Shown here one piece after another: positions 34,581 to 47,263 of a DNA stretch of 64,000 bases. Numbering within the stretch: the first letter of the stretch is position 1; each line of letters starts with the position of its first letter. The notes beneath the pieces are model-generated. The model made no database searches. It saw only the letters and a program-made list of their open reading frames with translations, and was not told the origin of the DNA. The DNA comes from Pyrenula massariospora (Eukaryota > Ascomycota > Eurotiomycetes > Pyrenulales > Pyrenulaceae): assembly GCA_021030905.1 (NCBI GenBank), contig JAGFMI010000001.1:1054001-1118000 (forward strand), written 5' to 3'. The translations under genes and the position numbers were made by a program.

Positions 34581-35823
34581 TCACAGCTCATCGTCCGTTG
34601 CACTAGCCGTCTCTTCACCACTTTCTTCTTCCACCGCTGTACGAGGTGTGGGCTGGCGGGTTCCCTCAGCGCCAGCGCTGGTGCCTTTCTTTGCAAACGG
34701 CAGAGACCTCTGTGGTGGGGGCGAAGTACTCTGCCTACCTTTGTCGACATCCATCCGGTCGTCAGTCACAACAGTATTAGAGCTCGCCGGTGGAACGTCT
34801 TCATCTTTTTCTGATGCGATTGTCCTTCTCATTGCTTCTTCGTCACTATCTGATTCTGTGTCTGTTGCGGTGGTATGGCGGTCAGAATCCTCACTTTCGT
34901 TGTTTGCTTCTGTAGGGATTGGCTCTTTGCCCCGCTTCCCTTTCCTAGCAGCAACAGATTCAGATTTGTTTCTTGGTTGTGCGGTTTCAAACCCATCGCT
35001 AGAGTCAGACTGGGACCCAAAAGCAGGGCGGCCGGCCGGCCGCTTCCCTTTTCTGCTAGGACCAGGTGTGCGGGCGGAAGCTTCAAGTGTATTTTTGACT
35101 TCTTGCAGAGTCGATGGATTTACTTGGGCAGTTGAGAGTAGACGCTGTTGATTGCGGATCTTAAGCTTCTTTTCGTTGAGGAGCTGCGCGAATTTAGAGA
35201 GGAGATCATCTTCGTAGGCGGATTTGGCCTTCACAAGCTCTGACAAGCGAGTTTCGAGAGTAGTGATGGTACTTTGCGCTTCTTGATAGCGCTTCTGGAG
35301 AGACGTGATTTCTGCCTCGAGCACGTCGGCTCTAGAGACGGCGACGCAGGTCCATGGGAGGGTATCGATATCAAGAGAAGGGTCTTCTTTAAGTGTGATT
35401 TCACCCAAACGTTGACTGATACCGGACACGAGCCTCTTAAAGGTAATCTTCAGAGTATGTTTAGCGTTCTTGCCATCGATGACGGCCGTCACTTGGAGAG
35501 ATTGGAGGTGCTCATCGATGTTGGGACTGTTCGTCTCCAGGCCAAAGGTGTGCCGTAATATGTTAGTCCACTCCTCGTCAGAGCCTTTGTATGTATCTGT
35601 ACGGAAGTCGCTCAGATGTTTCTGTTTGACTGAGAGGTTTAGGGCTTTGAGCGCAAAAGCAGACACAGATATATTACCTACCCTTACCCTTGAATTGAAG
35701 CTCCCCTTCTGTCGCTTGTAGTCTTAGATCGAGCTTGCCCAGGTCTGCCGCTTCAACATTCAGTATCGCGGGCGCCAGGTCTTTGTTGGACTGCGGTATG
35801 GTTCTGATCCGCACGACAGCCAT
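34581..35823 (-). CDS. XRCC4-like DNA double-strand-break repair protein
   Basis: Two exons (35823-35688, 35629-34581) give 394 residues. The N-terminal ~140 residues fit a beta-rich XRCC4 head (MAVVRIRTIPQS, LRLQATEGELQFKG, TIDGKN-like AVIDGKNAKHTLKITFKRL). A long helix follows (residues ~150-215) ending in KFAQLLNEKKLKIRNQQRLL, the coiled-coil signature of fungal XRCC4. XRCC4/Lif1 dimers hold DNA ligase IV in non-homologous end joining. The C-terminal ~170 residues are disordered with basic patches (RKGKRPAGRP, ARKGKRGKEP) and acidic Ser/Thr clusters (TATDTESDSDEEAM) resembling CK2 sites. The gene is convergent with nuo78, with only ~270 bp between stop codons. Confidence 0.75.
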
Positions 35824-36578
35824 CTTGATATCTGGTAGTTGGCGGTTTTAAGGATCAGCCTACCTGAATGACCAACTTATAGATTGATGGTGAGTGACCA
35901 GTTGCTCATTTATCAAGTCAATGCCAGGCTGAAACGGCAGCCTTGAGCGTAGTGAACATCACCACGCCTCGCAGGCAAGGCTCGGGCATTTTTGCAGCAC
36001 CCTGGCCTAGCGGAGGGAGCGTGGCGGGGTTAACGCGAAGAAGCGCGTCTAAGTCGTGTTTAGCGGCTTCTTAGCGGCCGTTCGCTGGCTCTGCAGTCTC
36101 GGGGCGGCATCTGGTCGCGGGCCTCACGCCAACCTCCTCCGCGGCAGCGCCAACCCACCCTCTTGACTCTCCATGCTCATCGCACCAGGTAGCCGTACCC
36201 AGCCTCACCATTTCCCTCAGAAATTCTGACACGACCACTTTTCGCCGACTACGATCCTCGTCTCATCATTTTTCATCATTCCAGGTCCCTTTCCGGAGCG
36301 CCCTCCATTTTTTTCCCTCTGGCTTCACCAGAAGCCTCTGGGCGCCGGGAGGACGCGGCCCACCAACTGACCCAAGTCAGGTCCTCAAGAATACCAATTA
36401 CTGCAATAACCAACGATAGCGACAGCCGACCTGTGACTCTACGACCAATTGCACGATTTTGACGCCGGAGCGACGAATTTCCTTTATCCGCTACGCGACA
36501 TGACGAATTAATGACTTTTATTTCACTATTTCTTTATTCGGAGACACGCATTCCAAATTGATCGAGGAGTCTATACAA
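35824..36578. promoter_or_regulatory. Divergent promoter region of the XRCC4-like and Byr4 genes
   Basis: About 755 bp between divergent start codons. It includes a GC-rich stretch around 35980-36140 and a pyrimidine-rich stretch from about 36230. No gene recognised. Confidence 0.5.
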
Positions 36579-39500
36579 ATGATGGAGGCGCTCACGCTCA
36601 GACCGAGGAAGGCCCCGGAGGAAGAGGTTGAATGCTGGGATAATGATGTGGATTTTGAGGGATTTGACGATGTTCAAGTGCGCACAGCTTCAACAACGAC
36701 TTCTATGACAAGTTCTTCGCATTTCGTCCAACACCGGGATTCCACCTCATCTCGCTTCTCAGCACGATCGACTCGTGACTCGGATGTTGGTGATGAAGAT
36801 TGGCAGGTGTTACTTCCGGATGATGACAATGAAGCGACAAAAGATGCAATAGCCTCGGCGAAAAGCAAGGGGATACCAATTCCTGAAGATGTGCCAAAGT
36901 CAGCTTTATTAGGTGGTACCATCAGACGCCTTGGCGGCAAGAAAATTAAAAAGGCAATGGGTGACGATTGGTCGGAGGATCTTGATTTCCCAGGAATGGG
37001 CGAATTGAAACTCGCGAAAACTGGAGGCCATTTCCCAACAGACCTTCGCCAGATTAGTGCTGCTTTTCACAAATCTCCAGCTCTGAAACAAGAATCCCGG
37101 TCACAAAATGTCAAGCAGGTTGTTGAACAGACAATTGTATCTACTTCACAAATCCACCCCAAAAATCTTGATCAATATCGCGACACTGAGGAAGACGGGT
37201 TTGGGGACATGGCTACAATCAAGGTATCCAAGGTTCGATCTCCACGAAAGATGGCGACTTTACATCAACCCCCATCGTTGATGAAGAAAGATGTCGACAA
37301 TATTGAAGATGATCTTGAGCTTCCTACTAGTGGTCACCTAAAGCTATCAGCACGGAAAGAACAACCACGAACGCCCCATCAAGATGACGACGTCGACCTT
37401 GAGTGGGCTGAAGGCAGCCTTGGAACAAGACTTGGGGGAACACGACGAGACGGAAGGTCGAATAGGAGTTCGTCTGTGTCTGCAATGAGCCCAAGTGTTT
37501 CAAGCTGTCTCACAGCTGAGAGCGAAGACGAGGGTCTTGGACTTGTTATTCCAGATGGACCTCTCAAATTGCAAGAAGCTCTCAACAAGAGGAAGGAAAA
37601 TACTTCTCCTGATCCTGCCAATTACTCCAACGAGCATCATGCTGCTAAACGAGCTACTGCTAAGGAGGACTTTTTCTCTGGTCTTGAGATTGGGGATGGC
37701 GACGTCTTTGATTCTGGCAAATTAACCTTAAATCGGAATGTCAAGCATCGCTTCCAGCGGCCGACAAGCCCACAGAGGCCCAAGACGGCCACTGCTTTGA
37801 CCTTCACGAACAATAAGCCTCAAGCCACGCGAATACCAAGGTTACACCAATCATTCGAAAGACCAAAATCGACGTTGGAGCCTGTTTCAGAAAGCGGTGC
37901 TCCATTCCCTCGGTTCCGCCGTTCAGAGTCCCGGATGGGCGGTCATTCTGCTCAGTCATCAATTTCAAGTATCCCGACCCCTACTACTCCCTCTACGCCC
38001 TCCACTCCAAGCCGTCGAGGCTTATTCAACCAGACATCAAATGAAGGTCTGCGGCGTGATCATGTTACCACCACCAATGCACAACTACTCAAAGCGAAAC
38101 GGTCAATGCCAGCCATGCGCAATGTCCAATCTCCAAGCAAGCCAGCCCCTTCGAATCGGCCACCGTCTCGAACAGAAAGCGGCAGCCGCCTACACATCCC
38201 TCCCCGGCCAAAAACTCCAATCGACCGATCAGAGTCGGCTCTGGCTGCTGCTCGCCGTCCTCCTGTGCCGTTCATCCCGGGCGGAGCTTCACAGTCTCAG
38301 TCGCACCATATTACAGCCAAAGCTTCTCGCCACTTTCGCCGTAATGATTCTGAAGGCTCTAATGACGGCCCTAGGCCTGTTTCTCGAGCCTCACATCTTC
38401 GACCGGAGACACCTGGACGGGGTGGAGCCGTGTCCAGGAAGGGATTTGCTCCTGCGGAATTGGTTGCCGCAGCCAAGAAACCCATGAAACTCCCTCTAAA
38501 AAGGCTGAATTTTGGCAATGGGACCGAACTAGATACCTTTGATGATCTTCACGTATCAACGGCTACGGAAAGCAGATACACTAAGCAGCCAATTGCTAAG
38601 GGGGCTCCCACATTACGCAAAAAGCTAGGACAAACTTTCCACAATCAGTCAACATCCTCACTTGCAAGTACATTGGCAAGCAGAACGGATACAGCTACGC
38701 CTGTTCCAACGACTCCTGTCAGCCCGACCAAGCAGGAATTTCTCCCACGATTTGCTAGAGATACAGCGGCCAGCCGCAATGCTAGGGGCTCGCGGCAGCC
38801 TTCAACGACAGTGAACCTTAGTCAGCGAGAAAATGGCCCACTCTCCTCCCTAACTACGAACTGGAAAGCCAATCTTGCACAAAAGCTACATTCCCCAAAT
38901 CTACTCAGGAAAAAGAAGCCAGTCCAGACGAAGCCTCATCTTATCAAGCAGATGGGAGATGGCGCCCACCAAGCAAGGTGTAAGTGATCTCTATCTATGC
39001 ATGTCGCAGGGAGACTTTTACTAACTCCAATGCTAGCTGTGAAAGGCATGTTCTACAACCCAGTCACTCAGCAATGGGAAGGCAACGAGAACGTACTCTC
39101 TGACTTCGACCTTGCAACGCCGGTTGCTCCGCACTCCCCCCGTTCTCCAAAACCAGCACCCGCTCTCATCACTAACGTCGGCTCTTCTACTGGCTTTCAG
39201 GTCCAGGGCAACATGATCTTCGATCCACACCGCATGTGCTGGTTGAAAATGGCTTCTCGTCAACCAAATCCGAATGGCTCATCCTCAACCTTACGAGGTG
39301 GTCTATCGGCCGTTCAGCTCGATGAGGAAGAAGACGTCTTTGCCGGGCTGGAAGATCTCAAAGAGGAAGAGGAAAGCCGTGCTTCTAATGCTGCCAGCCG
39401 AAAGACGTCGGGCGAACAGGGTCCCAGGGATGCTGACGGCGGTGCGGGTGGTGGCGGTGAGAGCTCAGATGAGTACGCCATGAATGAGGAATATGATGTT

Positions 39501-39644
39501 GGACCCGAGTTCGTCAAAAGACAGAGACACGAGGAGGAGAGGTGGAGGAGGAAAGTTGAGAAGTGGTTGAAGCCGCAGGATGAGAGGGAGACGGAGCGGG
39601 GAAGGGAGGCTTGGAGGTGGGCGATTCGCGAGATTACTAGGTGA
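36579..39644 (+). CDS. byr4: Byr4/Bfa1-type regulatory subunit of the mitotic-exit/septation GAP
   Basis: Two exons (36579-38979, 39037-39644) give 1002 residues. Byr4 (Bfa1) with Cdc16 (Bub2) forms a two-part GAP for Spg1/Tem1 at spindle pole bodies and restrains septation. Conserved parts are the N-terminal acidic ECWDNDVDFEGFDD with DEDWQVLLPDDD, a repeated motif with WSEDLDFPGMGEL and DDLELPTSGHLKL, and the C-terminal block GMFYNPVTQQWEGNENVLSDFD plus GNMIFDPHRMCWLKM. The long centre is Ser/Pro/Thr-rich and disordered with many SP/TP sites. The C-terminus is charged (ERWRRKVEKWLKP). I use the first ATG of the frame, at 36579. Confidence 0.85.
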
Positions 39645-42600
39645 GGTGAAATTGTTTGAGGCATGGAGCGGTCCAGCACTTCCTGTCGTGTTCATCTGCG
39701 TGCTCGAGACGGCTGTGCCACGCAGCGAGGGCAGTTCGGTTGTCTTGAAGATGCAGGGCTGCAGTGGCAGCACTGCCTGGGGGGTTTTGGGATGTTGACA
39801 AGGCTTCACCCAGTCGATTTTGCGTTGTTTCATGGGAATGCGAGAAGCGCAGCTCTATCTTCAACTTGCACGGCATAGGGGACTAAGAGACCGTTCCACC
39901 GCCAAGGCGGGGGAGTGGGCTGGTGCGAGGATAGGGTACCACGATTCTCTCCCGACCTCTTGCCAGCTTAGGTTGGCTGGGGTTGATGCGAAGAGATTTC
40001 GTGATGAGATAGAGTTCTGATGGACGTCCTCGATGCGTTTGGATGGGAGGTTGGTGAATCGATAACCTTTGTGGAGGGATCAGCCGGCTTCTCTAATATA
40101 CTCCTCGGTTTTATGATTATACAGTCTCAGAAGGGATAAGCCGCCTGCTCAATATTGGTACTGAGTGGTTGCTTTAGTTCAGCATCTTCTTTTCTCTTTT
40201 GGCATAAGTCATTACTTCCGTGAAGGGTAAAAGTATGAGGTGAGTTATTTGAAACTTGGGTAGCAAGGAATCTGAGTCGACCACTACGAAGAATCAGCAG
40301 CTTAGCTAGGACGCTCATCGCTACATTTGCTTGATAAAGGAGGAGGACCTAATTTTCTGGCTTTCCCTACATAACGGCCTGCTGTGCAAGCTTATGCTTG
40401 CCGTTTCTGTCCTTCTTTAAATATCTGAAATAGCAGGACGAATAAGGGGTTTCGCGTAGTTGAGGGCGTTTGGTTTGGGCAATGCAATTGTTCGGCTCTC
40501 TTGGTAGAGGGCTTGGAGAAGGCTTTGCACAACAGTGAGTAATGACAACGACTCTATGGTTTGAGGCAATAAGTTCACGTCGACAAAAGTTTGGTTGTTG
40601 CTATACACAATCACAACTTTATGAATATGATGATCTGACGAAGTTGACCTCATCCGATGGGGCCACTGCTATTCTACATACCTTACCACATAGAGACTGA
40701 TGTACCATTATCCTGACCGGTAGCAATGTAATGAACGAAAGGCCAAAGAACATCATGCGAGCCTTGTTTGAACCTTTTCCGAGCCAGTACCTTTGACACA
40801 GCTGTTATAGGCCCGGACTGCCCGCTTACAAAGGTGAAAATTATAGCTTAGCTCCACGAAATGGACGACTTACAGGCTTAGGCGCAGAGCCGCGCCTGCA
40901 TTTCGTGTCAGTCCTGGGACCTACACGCTGGGTTTTGAACGACATGAAGAAAGCGCCTCACTGGCTTCTGATAAGTCTTTTCATGTGCCACGCCTTGATC
41001 TCGATCTGCCAAGGATGTTCCGGTGGCTGAGACGGTCTAGGACAATGAACGTGGGTCGTGGAGAACTTGTTTCGTACATTGCTCCTTGTGGCTACCTTAG
41101 TGCCTGGCAGTCCACTGTCGCCAGGGAATCAGATACAGTGCATGTCGCAACAACCATGCCAAAAACAAAACCGCCTGCATGAGGTACAATCGGCTCGAGA
41201 GACATCATAGCATTACCCGTTTTCGGGCACACATCGTGCACTTGATCAATGGATCTAACAGAATTAGCTTCAAAGATAGCTAGATCGTCGAACGGACCAA
41301 TACGGTCTCAGGTGTCAATATTGGCTAAATTGCAATGTCAAATTGTCGGTGAGGAATATGGTAACGCATGGCGCTCATACTAAACCAACAGCCTACTATC
41401 GAAATGGCCATCTGCATTGGCATTGGTGCCTAAGTTGAAGCATGTCCAGTCCGAACGAGAATGGGGGAACAGAAATGGAGAATAATGGAGCATCACAGAC
41501 GGGATGACCGGCATCCAATGACGAAATCAAAGCCTTCGAACTGAATCGCGGAAAATTTGGCCGGATCTTCTTCCTGCCTTAGTGATAGCGGCAAATCATT
41601 CTACTATCGTGTGGATGCGCTCCAGGATGATTCAGCGCCCTCATATGTGAAAGGCAGCTCAGAGCAAAGGAGGGTTGCACAACGCGAGGCTATGCCCCGC
41701 GGAATCCAGACATACCGGTAGGATGGTACAATCTTTTGATTGGACCTCGCACAGAGCCAGCGATGATCTCGACTCCGGTGCTTTCTCAGAAACATGCCCT
41801 TGGGTGTCATCAACGCTCATTGGGGACCCAAATTCGTGTATATAAATAGCTCAGACGACGGGCAGAAAGGCATGGCTGGCTGGTAAAGGAAACAAAAATA
41901 TGCGGCAAAGCGGGACGGTCAGTGACACGATGAGGCTCGAGATGACAGCAGGAGATTGGCTTCAATGCCACGGAGCGGAGTGGGTTCGGCACCGATGCAC
42001 CGTGGTCACAATATAGATGGGGATCATGATAGTCGCCGGAGTAGCAAAAGCGCGTTGCTTGCGGGTACTCGCGTGCTAGAAAACGCGCTTCGGTCTAATC
42101 CTGGGAGACGCAAAGTTGGCAGCAGAATCCGGCCAACTGAACAGTCTTTGTTCCTAGCTACGGAAAGATGCGTTGACCTGGACCGTGTATGCCGATGCCG
42201 ATAGGCACCGGAGCATTCGAATCTCGAACTGTAGTGAGCAGCGGGCAAATGTAGCCAACAGCGGTCCGTGGCAGAGGCTGATGGTTGAGGAAAATGATAG
42301 ATGGAGACCGGATAACACGGTGAAGCACGGATCAGAATGCAAAGTTGATAACGAATGCAGCTCGTCTCAGGCCTTTATCTCGGGGCGTCGTAATCATGGA
42401 CTCGTGCAAAATGCAGCCAGCCGCAAGTGGCTTGGATCGTTGCGAGGTGAAGTTGCAGGAGTCGTGTCCAGATGATCACAGCCATATTCCCGTCGCACCG
42501 TGCGTTGACGGGACAAGCGGCATCCCAGCCATCATCATCATCGACAAATCTGCAGCGAATACGTAAGGTCACATGTTATTGAAGATTTCAATCGCGACGG

Positions 42601-44423
42601 GCCAGGCGGCTAGACCATGACGCTTGCTGTTGAGGGGTCGGTCGACGAGGAGGAGGACGCCACTTGTACCAGCTTTTTGGATGGCTCTTCCATCTCTTGT
42701 GATTTGTTTCTAGTCTCTTTGAGGCGCAGCAAAGGAAGGTCATTCACCGCAGTGGCAGCAAAGACTGCAGAGGCACCGGAGGATGAAAAAAGGTCGTTAG
42801 ATGTGTAGGAATCATCAGGGCCATCTCCAGTGAGCCCGGCAGAAATTTGGTACGTCTTATAGTTCAGGAGAGGCTCGCAGTGGCTGAATGCAATGCAAGC
42901 GTAAAAGCACCCACTATGGCTACCAGGACCCTGGAGCGAGATGCACTTGTGGGCGATCGTCCGCAGCTGGCCATCAGGGTGTCATTCCGCATCAGGCGAG
43001 TCGGGGGTGGCTGTGAGGATGCACAAGGAGACAGCAGCGTGTTAGCGACCAACAGACTGCCGTTCAACTTTTGACGAAGGGAGATCCTCTGCAAGAACTG
43101 TTTGAACCTGGAAGCGGGCCACCGTAGACTTTCAGAATCCTTGAACGTGGTGTTCGCGGTGTTTCCTGGATGGCGTCTGTGGTGTGCTCTCTCCGCCGTA
43201 GGAGTGTAAGAACGGAGGTTGATAACTCGACGTCTCTATTTATTTGTGCTGTTCTTTGCCTGCAGCCCACCTGCAAGCCATTCGCTTTCACTATCCCGAC
43301 CGGTCCAATTCGCTCTTGCTATTTTGGTTAGATCTCGAACCTCACAAGGCCTAAGCCTCATCAAGCAGTCTATGGCCCATGCCGTTGCTGGTCAAACCCC
43401 TTCGCAAGCAGTGGTAGAGTGCAGAAGGCGACCAGGTCCCACCCAGTCCTCAAATTCAGCGACCTCGACTCGTGGCCTCGGTCTACTCGTCACTGCTTGT
43501 TGCGATGATGAATGTGTGCGTCCTTGGTGTTTCGAAGGTGTTGCAGTCATGGATGATGGCTTCGAGACCTCACCATTCGGGGCAATTAGCAAGTGCGGGA
43601 GTCTTCACGACAGAGAAGCTCTGTTCAGGTCAGATATGGAAAAAGCTAGTCTCTCAAGCTAGATAGTACTCTGCACGAAACACGAGAAAGCCGTTGCGGC
43701 AGTTGACCTTGAAAGTGTACGTCTAAGCACAGGCATGCTGCACGCCCATGGAAGCTGCAAAATGGCGCGTTCTCAGGTACAGTGCTTTCTATAGCCTCCG
43801 CTCCCGGTCGAGCAAGACTTTACGTCTTCCCTGTCGGGCACATCCTTGAACTCTCTCTTGATATCACATCCTGGCATCCCATCCCCCCGCCGGGTTGATG
43901 TACACACATGCATCGAAATTTCAAAGCCTTAACCCTCCAAGACCTACCCATCTTCCCTCAATCGAGCAGCTATCACTCATTCCGCTCATGGTGTCTTCTT
44001 TGATCCAGCTATAGAGTTCGCGCTTATCTGCATTCAACTTCCCAAATTCCTCTTCTTGATTCAAATTTGCTCAACTTTTCGAATGCTGCATAACCCACAA
44101 TCTACAGCTACCTTTTCTCTTCAACTAAGGCTCCGGTCAGCCTTTTTACCAGAGAGCCTGGAATTTTAGCAGCATGAAGCTTTGATAACCGAGCCGACTG
44201 CGTTCATCGATCTGGATGAAGAAGACCAAGCTCCTTTTAAAACGAGCTCTAGGCCCCGCGTCGGAACAATTGAAATCGTCTCTTCCACTCACAGTTAGAA
44301 TTTTTGGACCAAATTTTGTCAACGCCTGGATAGCCTTTAAATGTTCTATCTGCTTCGCCACGCTTCAAAGTTTCCGCCAAAGCTCTTCTCATCCCATCGG
44401 CGCCGCTCGCTGCACCAGAGATA
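39645..44423. other. Gene-poor 4.8 kb region
   Basis: The longest stretch without a supported gene. Frames at 40417-40653 (-), 42024-42248 (-), 42617-42808 (+), 42864-43094 (-) and 43219-43662 (+) show no known family, and the last lacks an ATG at its apparent start. Base composition is not AT-rich, so it does not look like a decayed repeat island. The last ~600 bp are CT-rich and probably form the promoter and long leader of the next gene. Confidence 0.5.
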
Positions 44424-46081
44424 ATGTCCACTTTTACCCCGCGAAGCAGTCAGGATCTGAATCGTCTGTGTCCTAACGCCCACTTCAGCATGCCGCAGTT
44501 TGCAAATAGCCACAACGCAGGCTACGCATTCCCCGGGCAGAATCAGTACACAGTCGTCAATTCTCCCTTCCAGAGCTGTTCATCTCAATGTATTTCAACT
44601 TACGGCCAGTCCCCGCCTTACTACGCTGCAGATAGCGGCAATCTCATGACACAAACCTATTCTCAGAAATCTTCCTCGACGAAAGATTCAAGCTCTCATT
44701 TAAGGGAAAATTCTGTTCAGGATGTATACACTTGCTCACAGGGCCAAAATGTTCCCCGCAACGCGCCGATGCACGGCTTCGTACCGCTCCAGGACCGCTA
44801 CCGTTTAGCAGAAACCGAAAGTCAAGAGTGTCGGGTCGGATGGGTTATGAAGTCTGAGCCCGTTGATCCTCCTCTTGAAGGTTTCCCAAATGTGTCCGAC
44901 TTTGACACGGTCGTCGACCAGTAAGAAGCTTGTGGCATGTGAAAAAATGATTTTGCTTATTCCTACTTTAGGTACATCAACGGTCTTTCGGCGAAGAAGC
45001 GGGATAAGGCGCTCATACACTCGAACAGAGCGCAGAATATCAAGACTTGTCTGGTAGACCGAGGCAAGACTGACATAGAAACTGCTCAATTTCGGTAAGT
45101 CTGGATATGCAATCCAGAGATGCTCGTCGACCCATTTCATCTTCCAAGGACTAAAAATTGGCAAGATTTTGGGCGAGGAAGATGTTTCAACTGTCACCTG
45201 ATGACCCCAAAGTTCCAACGGTAAGGTTCTTCGAACACACAGTTGCTCTAAACTGACTGGCCTACACAAAAGAGGAAGAAAGAGATCACTCACGAGGATA
45301 AGCCGATCGCGATACGAGAGAAGATCTTTAAGATCTTAACAAGGGCACATGAGCAATGTCACCATGGTGGAAGAGACAAAACTTCGACGCAGGTTCGACA
45401 AATCTACTCATGGTACGTCAAGGAGCCGCTACGGTATATCTAGGACATCGTTGCCATTTTCATGAGCATCGACCCAAGAGCCAAGATTTGCGCCCATACA
45501 CCCTCTCCTGTCTGCTGGAGGATTGCTTCTTTACTAACTTTTGCATAAGGGTCCCAAAAGAGCTTATTGCTCGCTTCGTCAAGATTTGTCCGACCTGCCA
45601 GTCTCGTCGACCCACGGCCAAGTTGACGCCTCCTCCATCGGGCAGGAGCTCTCCCAGAACCTCTGTCCAGACTAGCCCATCAACACCTGCCATGCTTTCG
45701 CCTCCAGAGTCTCGTAGAGATTCCATGGTCAAATACTCCACGTCCGAGGCAAGTTCGACGGTCTCTTCTCCAGGGGCTTATGGCATTCACGGCCTTCAAA
45801 GTCACCACTTCTGGACACCCGCCGGACATTTGTCACCTCCCCACTTTGGGTTGAGTTCTGGCCAAGGGAACATGTCCACTTCCTATGGTAGCATCCCCAA
45901 TAGCTTTGGAAGCGATAATTCATATGGTGCTTCATCCACCACTCCTCTCTCGACCACAGCATATGGTCCGTACGGGACATCTTACGGGAATGACGGCTTT
46001 TTGAAAAGAGAATATAACTCCAATGAGCTTATGAAGGGAGATTTTCCGTATAGCGCCTCGGTCAAAAGGGAAAGATTATGA
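44424..46081 (+). CDS. H2C2 (integrase-type) zinc-finger nuclear protein
   Basis: Five exons (44424-44920, 44972-45094, 45166-45220, 45273-45412, 45550-46081) give 448 residues. A Ser/Gln-rich N-terminus precedes a conserved central domain: YINGLSAKKRDKALIHSNRA, AQFRFWARKMF, KPIAIREKIFKILTRAHEQC, then the zinc site HEQCHHGGRDKTSTQVRQIY and KELIARFVKICPTCQSRR (His-x3-4-His plus Cys-x2-Cys). This H2C2 finger is the fold of retroelement integrase N-termini and of the DNA-binding domain of yeast Spt10, which binds histone-gene upstream sites. No integrase catalytic core or reverse transcriptase is present, so this is an ordinary host gene. The C-terminus is Ser/Thr/Gly/Tyr-rich and activation-domain-like. 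A role as transcription regulator is inferred; targets are unknown. Confidence 0.8.
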
Positions 46082-47263
46082 AAGGATAGACAACAAAGGA
46101 CAATCTCAATAACGGGAATTTCTCATATTTTCTTCCTTTCGGTCTCAATCCAGGTTCCTTACTCATGCTCTCACGCATCAGAGAGCCGAACATATAGGAC
46201 ACAAATTATAGACGGAATGGAGCCTTGGGACATTGGGACAGGTTCTAAAAAGTACTTGACATTTCTCTGGCGTTATGCGAGATACTAGTCTCGCAAGAGA
46301 ACTCCGACCTTATCAGCATGGTCCTCACGAGCTTTCGATTCAGGTATTAGAGGGCAGACGCCATGGACTATATCAGAGTTTCGCCTTCGATGTATGCTTA
46401 TGGTTGGGATTTTTGCGTCGCCTGTAATTTGACAGGACGCGCAAATGGACTGCATCTGTTATGTCGGCGCAATTTCTTGCTTGGGAACATCCACTTCGTT
46501 CATGGGAATGACAAAGAGAGACCAATAGCATGCAAGATCTTTTGTTCTAGAGTGCCAGACACGACGATACCCCTGGGTCATGATTGATGCAGATAAGGTC
46601 AGGACGCCGGTTTTAGCTGGCGGCTCGGAGTTCCAAATTTTCGGTTTCTTTGTCATTACTTAGATAGCGAGTACTCTGGACCAGCCTTGATAGAGATACT
46701 GCTGCGGGAGAATTTGAAGTGAGCTTTGCTATAAATTGTCTTTATCTACAGACGTTGTGTCACTTCGCCTGGGGAGCGTGCAGGCTGCGTGGCATGTCTC
46801 ATTCATGCCTACGAGGCACATCAAAAACAAAGCCATTAATCAGAATGTCTTTGCGGATCAACCTGCCAGTATCAGTGCAGAGAACCGTTGCATCAGATAG
46901 GAAGCCGCTTCAAAGATCACAGCAGCTGGCCGAGTCAAGATAGAACCTACCAAGCTATTTTACTTCCTGTACGTGGTAGGATTAGAATCACGCTAGCCTT
47001 GCTCTGGTGCGGAAGCATCCGTTCGCGATAAGTTATGGCCCCCGATCTTGACACAGAACGACGCTGTGATGGGGTGATGCTTGAAGCTGGGAAAACAGTT
47101 CCCTCGAGTCCTGGATACTCACTTCCAACCAATGTGGAAAGCAGTGTAAGTATTGCTCGGCAGCAACCGAACCCTAGCATGATGCCAACTAGAACTAGGA
47201 GACAATGTCCAGACCTGTGCCCGGTCGCATCCCCATCTTGACACCAATACTGAGTCACAGGGG
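46082..47263. other. Intergenic, no gene recognised
   Basis: About 1.2 kb between tandem genes. Short frames at 46363-46587 (+) and 46719-46943 (+) lack recognisable sequence. The right part is the promoter of the GT69 gene. Confidence 0.45.

Noticed and set aside
43219-43662. A 147-codon frame with a signal-peptide-like start and several Cys, resembling a small secreted effector
   Set aside because: The apparent start codon is TTG, not ATG. The first ATG lies after the hydrophobic part, so no secreted protein would be made without an unseen upstream exon.
44424-46081. Retroelement integrase fragment
   Set aside because: Only the H2C2 finger is present, inside an intact five-exon gene without catalytic core, reverse transcriptase or terminal repeats. 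It is a host gene.
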